NCBI GenBank assembly: GCA_028673005.1
Contig: CM054116.1
Location: 25,397,840 to 25,461,839, forward strand
Source of the DNA: Tanypteryx hageni
Taxonomy: Eukaryota; Arthropoda; Insecta; Odonata; Petaluridae
Length of the DNA stretch: 64,000 bases
Direction of reading: 5' to 3'
Shown here: positions 55,620 to 64,000 of the stretch, piece by piece
Position numbering within the stretch: the first letter of the stretch is position 1
Layout: every line of letters starts with the position of its first letter
Made by a program: the position numbers and the translations under genes
Notes under the pieces: generated by a model
What the model saw: only the letters and a program-made list of their open reading frames with translations
What the model was told of the DNA's origin: nothing
Database searches by the model: none

Positions 55620-57865
55620 AGAATTTTTGGAGGGAGTTTATTTGAGAAGTGGTAGCATTATTTTTTTGTACAATTCCTTCCGTGCAGGTTTATTTAATCG
55701 TTGGCATAGCCAATAGTGTACTATCTCTTAAGTAAATTTACGTGTTAAGGTTTTTCTTTTCCGTTTTCGCTTCGATATCCTCTTTAATTTTTCCTTTTCG
55801 GCGCAGATAACGATGAACCTTGTGAGATTCTTTAAAAACAAATTCCTGCTCGTCGCTTTAAAAAAGCGAATCGAACCGTTGGAGGTTTTCTCTAATGATC
55901 ATGTTAGTTTTCATTCAGCTAACCCACCTTTCGTTATCATTTTAATTGTGAAACAAGATATGCTTCATTTATAAAATTTTCCTGCAAGGATCAATAATTG
56001 CGATAGAATTAAAAATATCATAATGTTAAATCTCATTTTGGTATCCTTGATGTTTCGTTGCGTTGTCTTAAGAAGTTTCTATTTTCATATGTCGCTATAA
56101 TGAAGTTCGAATTTGGGAATCATAATTTTCCAATGCGTTGAAATTCAAGAGAGAATAATTAAGTAGTCTCACACAAATTTCAGCAATACTCTCTGATTGC
56201 CAAAAATCTAAAATGTAAAGAGACATCACGTCTAAATTGACTGTTGACTACTCGTGCAATTTTTGCAGAAATCTGAATCACTTCCAATATGTAAAAGTTA
56301 TATGTGATACGAACGTTACGTTTTGTGAAAGCATCCACACAACTTAAGTTCACCTAAGCAAATTCAATGGAGATAGTGATATCATCTACAGGCTGACCAT
56401 ATGAACCTTTTATTTAATAAACTTATAGGCTTTCAAGGAGTAATTCGACGACACATATCAGGTGTTGCTTCACTTATAAGCACCATATATATCCGGTTCA
56501 ATGTTATCTTTGTTAGAACTCATCGGTATGCTGTTTTGAAATGTTTTTTATCATTCTTCCCTCCATATGATTGCTGAAGGTCGAATGCGTGAACAAAATA
56601 ATAAATGATTTTACATTAGTACGGAACAAAGGAAGGTGCGAAACATGTTCGATAGAAAATATAAAATCAGAATATAAATTGAGCTTAAAGAGAAGGCCAC
56701 GTTGGATGATTATACAGAGAAAGTTTTTGTAGGTGCTATTACTCTATTGCTGCATGAATTCAATTTAGACAAACGCTAAACTCTTATCATAATCAATCAT
56801 TTATTAGGAATATGTAACTTCTACTACATAACTCCTGTACTCTCCAAAATACATTTTTAATTACATAAATTTCTATCAAAATAGTATTTCGAATTCAATA
56901 AATAAATTTGTATTATTACATATGAAGTTAGACAACACAGATCAATAGGATATATATAAATCGCTCGTCCGAAAATAAGTAGCAAATGTTAATATATAAT
57001 GTTCTATCACCGATTTCATAAAATCGGTGATAGAACAGCCGATTGTGTTAACATCTATGAGCAACGCTTTGTCACGATCTCCCGTTGAATCGTTAGGCTG
57101 TAGGTGAAACTAACTGGAAATTGATTTTCATGCGAAATATCGAAAAATAGCGAGAAACGTACTATCTATCATTGGTTAAATTAAAGATCGAATATACATA
57201 AAGTATATGGGATTTAAAAGAGAAGGATAAGTCTGACGGTTTAGCTGAGAAGGTCATTGGAATATTTGAAATCTCCACCTTCATCGAAAGACAAATATGT
57301 TGATAAATATAACAGGTGAGACCGATTGTATGGAAGAGGGATATAGAAGATCTTAAAATTCATCCAAGGGAATATGAATGTGACCTTGACCGTACATATG
57401 CTGAAATCATTCAGCAATTCACACTTTTCTCAATATCAGTTCTTTTGAACGAGTCACCAGAAATGCCTATTGAGAATATAGTGTATTGTACATGAACGGG
57501 ACAACAAAAAGTACTTTTCTTTGTAACAGTGATCAAAGTTAACGATTGTCTCTTTTTCCATTGATTTACTAAAATTTAGTTTATTATTCGTTATGAATCA
57601 AGAAACAAACGCCCTGAATTGAGAGGTGGGTCCTAACACTTTTTTATCGGCTGAAGTTTTTGACATAATTTCATCTTACGAAAATATAAAGTCAAAATGT
57701 AACCAATATGAATAGTTAAAATTCACTGGGATATTTGGACGGGACGTGTTACATTAATTTAGGTCGAAGGAACCGTTTTCAAGGGCCAAAGAGAAACCTC
57801 ATTAGTTTCGTTTGATTTCTGAAAGGGTTAACCGAGCAAAAGGCAACGCGGGGACAAAATTGCGT
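55620..57865. other. AT-rich, no gene seen
   Basis: 2.2 kb without a recognisable reading frame. Only the hairpin at 57000 is notable. Confidence 0.55.
57000..57037. repeat. Perfect hairpin: 17-bp arms, 4-nt loop
   Basis: tgttctatcaccgattt (57000-57016) and aaatcggtgatagaaca (57021-57037) are exactly complementary around CATA. Confidence 0.95.
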
Positions 57866-57869
57866 CCTC

Positions 57870-58335
57870 CCTTTTCCCCCTTCTCTCTCTCTCTCGATGT
57901 ATGGCCAAATTCAACGCCGTCCTCCCTCGCTAATGGTCCAGCACCCCACGCCGCCCGACGCTCCCCCTGCCCTCTCCCATTTATTCAAAGGACTGCGCGG
58001 CGTTCATCCAATTCCTCAGCATCTCCCCTAGAACGCATCCCATTATCCTCGCAAGATACCTCTCCCCGCCCCCTCTCCCCCTCTTTCGCCCTCCCTCTCT
58101 CCCTCCCTCCTTCCCTCTCTCCCTCCCTCCCTCCCTCTCTCTCTCTCTAGGGCTCATTCAATTAACAAGCCGAGTTGACCGGTCCACCATCGGTCATTTG
58201 ACTCCCCGAACAAGTTGACTGTCGCCGTCGGATGGGTTTGATCCTCCGTTCTCCCCCCTCGCTTCTCATCTCCTCCTCCCCTCCTCCATCCCTCCTCCCT
58301 CTCTCCCCCAATCGTGTATAACATACCTCTCTCTC
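57870..58335 (+). repeat. Pyrimidine-rich (CT) tract with (TC)n and (CCCT)n
   Basis: Strong C+T bias with ctctctctctctct near 58134. 58150-58230 is mixed. The frame at 57812-58150 is a composition artefact. Confidence 0.7.
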
Positions 58336-58339
58336 TATC

Positions 58340-61080
58340 CTTTTTTGATCAAACCACCTCCTGTCGTCCGACTCCGCGGGAGCGAGGAATTGAAACTTTT
58401 CGGGTGAGCAAGCTATTCCGCGCGTTAAAAACGTCCGCCCTCGCCATCTCTTGTCTCCTTCTGTCCCTGCGTTTTAATGTTCTCTTGCTCGTTGTGCGGT
58501 CTCGTTCTCCCACAGCTATCAGCCGATGCCTTTATGCCTCCCTCTCTCTATCGGCCTGTAAAACTGATTAAAAGCAGAGGGATGAAATTGATATCGCTCC
58601 TGCCGTGGCGTAATGGACTAACCTTCCCCTCGTTTGGTCCAATTCCTGTTCTTGACGTTTCTTGCCAAAATTAACGAAAAAGAATTCCTGGAGGCACAGG
58701 TGAAAGCGAGGATTGGAAGTGGTACGATTCTTTAATTGGACCCAAGTGCTGTACCGCGGAGCGTAACGTGTCATTTTTATTTTGCATTAAAAACATTAAT
58801 ATTTTCCTATGAACAGCCATATTTCTCTTTTCGGTGGATTATATTTAATTTTTGTTGGAGAGACTGACTGAATCCATTTGCTTTCGTTGGTTTTTATTTT
58901 TCTACGGGAGAATAAGTCTTATCTTTTTTTCTCTTGCTAATATTTCTAACTTGTCCATTTATAAAAACGTTCGGATTCCCGCTCTAAAATTTTCTTATCA
59001 GATAAGAAGAAAAACTCATAGTTAATATCATCACTTGCACTTTATTCCCATCAGAGCACGTGGCACATCATAAGTTAAAAACCGTTAAATTGACTGATGG
59101 TACCATTGCGATAGGGCCTTCGATTTTGCATACCGAGGCTCTAAAAGATAGTATAAGGAGACGGATGCAGTAAAACAGGCGATGGTAATGACAACATGAA
59201 CTAAACAAACCATGACTATTCTTCATTTAATTTATAATTTACTCAGAAAAACGATGGGGTATTAAAAATTATATGAAATAAGGTATAGACAGGAATTAAA
59301 TATGGGTCAATATTCCAACAACAAAATCGTTTGAGAGACATAAGGCCAATCACTAATCTTAAAAGCAAAATATCCAGAGTACGGAAATCGGAATGAACAC
59401 CAAAACTGAATTTTATCTGTTGTTGTATAGTTTAGATCAAAAGATTGTGCTATGTGGTGATAACGCAATAATAGCCGAAATAGAAAAATAACGAAGTGAA
59501 ATACATTTTGAGATATGTCATTCTAATTTTGCAAAGCTAACTTTAAGACAATTTATTACGTAAAATATAATTTGCTGAATATAATTTAAAGTATGTACCT
59601 TGGATTTTAACACTATACGTTATAATGTGCCTAATAAGGCTCATATGTGTTCCTTGTTTAATATAAAGGTGAGATTTATAATCTTCAAATCATCGACACA
59701 TCTGCTAAGGGCATTAGAGAATTCAGTTTTTATGCGTGTCATCAACTTTTAAAGTAAGCAGCTGAATTTGTCTACTTGGACTTTAACAATAAAAATATAC
59801 ATTATATGGTTAAGATATTTATTGAAAACGAGAAGTGCAACTTTTAAATTCTCAGCTTGTAGTTTCTGAATTTTCATTAAAATAGTTAAGAATTAGGATT
59901 TCCTTAAAATTTATTGGCGTTGAAAATCTTTTATTTTAATATAATATAATATTATTTATTCTTGAGATTTGTGGGCTACTTCAACGCTGAAAACTTAGTT
60001 ATAAATCTTTTGACATCTACAAGCAGGTATTAAAGCTTCTGGGAAATAAATCATTATGATTAAGTAATATTAATAAATTAGTTAAATTGCGTTAATTATG
60101 AAGTAACATGAATAACAGTAATCAGCCGATTTTTTATAATTTAAATATTTGCCATTTAAAATATCGAGGATTCCATAGCTAGGTTCTCAAAGATGAAAGT
60201 AAAAAAATCATTTATATTTAACGACAAATGGTCGAATATTGAAATTTTTAATATAAATTACCATAAAGTTGGTACCATGAATTATTGTATATCCGAATAA
60301 ATTGTGGTAATGCTTTGTTCAGCTGAGCTTATCATCATAATGTTACACTAATCTCCTTTATATAATATACGACTGATTTATTCGACTTGTTATTCTAGAA
60401 CTCTTTTCTGAAATATTTTATCAGATTAGGTTTAAAGGAGTTTAGGGCAAGTTACGACAATGTTAGAATTTAATTAATATTAATTTAAAAGTACGCCATC
60501 AGCGAAAGAGGTAGGAACGTGCGGAAGATTCCAAAAGAGGTGTACACAGAATATAGTCAGAGAGAGAGAGAGATCGAGTGAAGGTGTTGTAGGGAAAGCA
60601 GACGAGGAACGCATAGGGGGGCGGTGGAGTTGTGGAGAAGAGAGTACAAGAGTCATCATTTAACACGGACGTTCGTGTAACAGGCTGAGAATAATGTTGA
60701 CTTGAAGTGAAGATTGAAAATATTTACCTCAGTGCGTAAATAAGCGGGCAAACGTCACACACATCTACGGGATGCCTGATAATGATGGACGTGGGATAAT
60801 ATCTTTAGAAAAAGAATTCAATTCTCTCATAAGTACTCCAAGAGATTTGAGATAATGATATACATTTTAGTACCTATCTTTTGAATTATAAGGTCTTTAA
60901 AAGATGTTGAGTGTAATTTTTGGTGGATCCAAATCATACGTTCAATTATGTAGGTTACATATGAAACGTTTTAGCAGTTTGGAACGATAGACTCCCATTC
61001 TCAGCTAATTTTACAAAGAATAAAAACAAACATTGCCACGACGTATATTTAAACCGCAGCCTTGGTATTTCTTTTGTTTT
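58340..61080. other. AT-rich, no gene seen
   Basis: 2.7 kb, mostly very AT-rich from 58.8 to 60.5 kb, with no reading frame or RNA gene I can support. A short gagagagagag run lies near 60558. Confidence 0.55.
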
Positions 61081-61089
61081 GGCGCTCCC

Positions 61090-61560
61090 TCGGGGCGAAC
61101 TGAAAAAGGCGCGGATATAAGTGATGGGACGAGCGATCGAAGGGATCGGCGGGGAGCAAAGTTGGGGGTGCTCGATTTTCGTGAAGAATGGCTTGGGGAG
61201 AAGCGGCGAAGTGAGGGTGTGGCGGGTGGTTCGTGTAGAAGGAGAGGGCGTTGGGATGGAAACGAGGGGAGAAAGTGGAGAGAGAGAGGCGAGGGGAAGG
61301 GAAAGGGGGGGAGGACAAACCCAATCGCGTGTTTGAGTGGAACGACGTTTGGATCCCGGGATGAAGAACACGATGGGGAGGGAAGAGGGAGGGAGTTGGG
61401 GCGAGTGGGAGGGAGGTTCGGGGGGGAGTGAAAGTGAGTGGAGGGAGGGGTGAAGACGGATGGGCGGGCGGGAGTAGGAGCGAAGAGGAGGTTAGGGTTT
61501 CCTAAGGCATGGGGGGATAAATTGTAAGCGATATAAATGGAGGGCCTGGGAGACGGAGGG
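61090..61560 (+). repeat. Purine-rich (GA) tract
   Basis: G+A bias on the plus strand, densest from 61190 to 61480, with several ggggg runs. Opposing frames at 61033-61431 and 60955-61371 are artefacts of it. Confidence 0.65.
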
Positions 61561-64000
61561 GACAGGAGTTATTGTTAATATTAAAAATGGGAACTTATCG
61601 TGAGGTCTCGTCTCACAGGTTTTGCACGCACGCCAACATCGGTGGCGCAGGAAAACACACTTTGACTGCGACGGTTACACCACCAAGCGGAGTAATCGGA
61701 TAACTACTTTTCACGAAATCTTTCTGCCCCAATCTCTCAGATCCGAAAAGGTCCGCCAGTTGGAGCGTGGCGCAGAACCTGTCGTCTCTCTCTCTCTCTC
61801 CTTCTCTCCCTCCTCAGTCGTGACCCCCCCCCCCTCCCCTTCTTCCCCCTTCCCCTGCTATCGATTCCCCGAGAATACATTCTGTGGCTTAAATAATTAC
61901 CTCGTCCCGGTGGCGTGTTACGAGACCAGGTGCGGATATGGAAAATTGACTATGCGCGCATGAATGGTTTTTTAAAATAAAGGTAACTCACAAATCATGT
62001 TCACTAGTCTCATTTCTAAGCTATTTGTGTTTATTGTGCATTTAATAAATTTAAATGGTCGCATCTGAATTTTATGAGCACTATATTTAAAATAGAAGCC
62101 CTTGTTTTCTTAACTCGTAAATTTGGGAGCTATTTATCATAACAAGTGCGACCGATTGCACGTGTCTACCCGATTAAACATTTTTAGTTTATTACTAGGG
62201 ATGAAGTCCATCTTACTGTTTTAAATTGTATACTTTATATTTCTCCTTGAATGCCCACTGTTTGCGTTCTTATATTCTGATAACTTACTTTTGAGTAGTT
62301 ACTCCTTATCGATGAAATGGGCTCATTGTTTCAGCATTAATATTTGAATATTTGTTCTCCATAGCTCAGGGAGTTAAATAACATTAGAAAAGGCATACAA
62401 ATCTGATAAGCGCAATGGACTAATGGCTTTTATACAGTTTAATATGGATTGCCAAATTATATCGCTGCATTTTGATATTTTATTATGGTCAAACTTCAAT
62501 TAAGTAACTGTATGAAGTTCTAATAATAATAATAATAATAATTTTTATGAATCGTTTTTTTTTTTATTTTCCGTGTCGACTGTTTAGGAATTCAACTTGG
62601 TTGGCGTTTACGTTATGTTACGTTATTTGTGGATTTATGTCTCAAGATGTAGAATGTTAGGTAGCAGCTCGTGTCGTCCGACTCAATTTTATTCAAATTT
62701 AATAAAACGGAAAACTGGGGAATTAAGATGTTTCCTCGCATCAAAAAGTGAGCGCATCCGACAAAATTAAACTCATCCTTCAATTAAACCAATTTCTATA
62801 AAAGCGCTTATTTCTACTTTTTTTGACTTCGTTTTGCTGCGATTATTAAAAGAGGAAGAATTATACTCTGGCTCGCTGCTCCGACGTTCTTAAAATTGAA
62901 AAGTTAGATCTGCGCCAGACTTTGTATTTAATAACCCTTTTAATGTAGTTATGCTGCTCGCGCGGAAAAACAAAACTCGAGCGAATTTATCCGAGAACAA
63001 ATTTCCCAGCGATAAAGTGCTACATAATTACGTCTCGGTGTTTTTTTTTCGAAATGAGAAGCCATCGAAGGCAGTTAGGACGAATTTAATCTTCCTAGTT
63101 TGAATTAATTTGATATGAAATTCCATTTTTCCCTTTCTCTCTCTCTCTCTTTTAAATCAGGGAGATTTTAGCCTTGTAAAACGATAAGATGAATCTCGCT
63201 TGACTCACTCGCAAAGAAATCTTGTTTCCTGGGAATTGAATGTTATGACTTAATATATCGCTCTCTCTTTTTCATAGGTATTCTTAGCGACGGGCCGAGG
63301 ACAAAAAAGTGTTTCTCGGAAATCGTGAAATAAAATCGACCTCCCGCACACACTCTCCCTCTTTCGGGGACATTATAAAACGTTCTTTTCGTCGTATCAA
63401 TTCGACATCAAATCATTGGAACACGACCACGTGTTCCATTTCTATTGGTGGCAAACTGCGCGTTTTTCTCCGTAGCAAGGGTCGATTATGAGGTGTGTGC
63501 ATGAGAAGGAATTGGAGAAACGCGTGAATTTGGACGAGAAAGTGAAGGAGAAAGACAAAAGAGGGAGTCGAAGGGGAAGTCGAAATAGATCGATTGGCTC
63601 CTTTAGTTGATCAAGCAGGACTATTAACGCTGAACAATAATGCTGGCTTTAAAATTTAAATGGAATTGAACGTTCAGATAAGGTTTTTTTATTTGAATAC
63701 GAAAATGGTCGAGAGCATAGATGGTGCAATTATATCGACTATTAAAAACAGGCTTATCCTGCTCAGAAGGCAAAATTTTCATAGAAAAAGTTTTAGGATA
63801 TATAAGGTATTTAACGAAACTTGACATTCAAGAAAACCTGGAGGTACAACAAAAAATACCAATGGTATCAAGCGAAATAAGCTGTTTATGTTCACGTTAA
63901 AGACTGAGAGTTGTACAGAAAGGAGATATACGATGGCGGAGTGGAGAAAGGGTCGGAGAAGGAAGTGTGGATGAAAAATGACTGGCGAATTTTTTATGAC
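61561..64000. other. No gene seen; small simple repeats
   Basis: Contains a (TC)n stretch near 61788, a C11 run (61824-61834), a (TAA)n run (62521-62543) and a (CT)n run near 63136. Frames are short and lack domains. Confidence 0.5.

Noticed and set aside
58600..58665. gccgtggcgtaatggactaa as a tRNA D-arm
   Set aside because: No convincing T-arm or acceptor pairing follows.
1..64000. CRISPR arrays, operons, phage or bacterial defence genes
   Set aside because: Nothing of the kind is present. The composition, eukaryotic transposons and lack of dense coding indicate animal nuclear DNA.

Overview
The window looks like non-genic, repeat-rich chromosomal DNA from an invertebrate, most probably an arthropod. 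I cannot name the species. There are no operons, ribosome-binding sites or dense reading frames. The base composition is AT-rich and is broken by GC-rich, strand-asymmetric purine/pyrimidine tracts. Almost everything recognisable is a decayed transposable element: Tc1/mariner, mariner, hAT, pogo/Tigger, CR1/Jockey-like LINE and Penelope-like (PLE). I found no complete host gene. One short reading frame (53.3-53.6 kb, minus strand) and two CpG-rich, promoter-like blocks (30.2-30.7 kb and 55.2-55.6 kb) are the only weak hints of host genes.

Layout. 0-5 kb: a diverged tandem repeat interrupted by a Tc1/mariner element (2250-4557) with terminal inverted repeats of about 320-340 bp. 5-10 kb: a CpG-rich block, a mariner transposase fossil, a LINE fossil, and an internally deleted hAT element (7614-8431) with a target-site duplication (TSD). 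10-17 kb: two tRNA-like minus-strand segments, a 23-bp perfect hairpin, and purine/pyrimidine tracts. 17.5-20.7 kb: a near-complete hAT element with 15-bp terminal inverted repeats, a degraded 8-bp TSD and a frameshifted transposase. 21-25 kb: two copies of a hAT-type MITE. 25.6-27.9 kb: a minus-strand PLE (reverse transcriptase plus GIY-YIG endonuclease) followed by a hammerhead-ribozyme-like motif. 30-31 kb: a CpG-rich block with a YY1-like motif. 33.7-36.1 kb: a pogo/Tigger deletion derivative and another hAT MITE. 37-49 kb: long GA/CT tracts, a 16-copy 27-bp minisatellite and a duplicated dispersed repeat. 49.7-52.6 kb: a tRNA-like segment, a CR1/Jockey-like LINE tail, a large inverted repeat built from (TA)n and a repeated module with a second hammerhead-like motif in its spacer, and more MITE pieces. 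53-64 kb: mostly featureless AT-rich DNA with a few GA/CT tracts and one 17-bp perfect hairpin.

The sequences do not work together as a pathway. The scientifically interesting content is the element boundaries, which can be read to the base for several hAT insertions, and the two hammerhead-like motifs, one lying just downstream of the PLE reading frame on the same strand. All calls come from reading the sequence, without database search.
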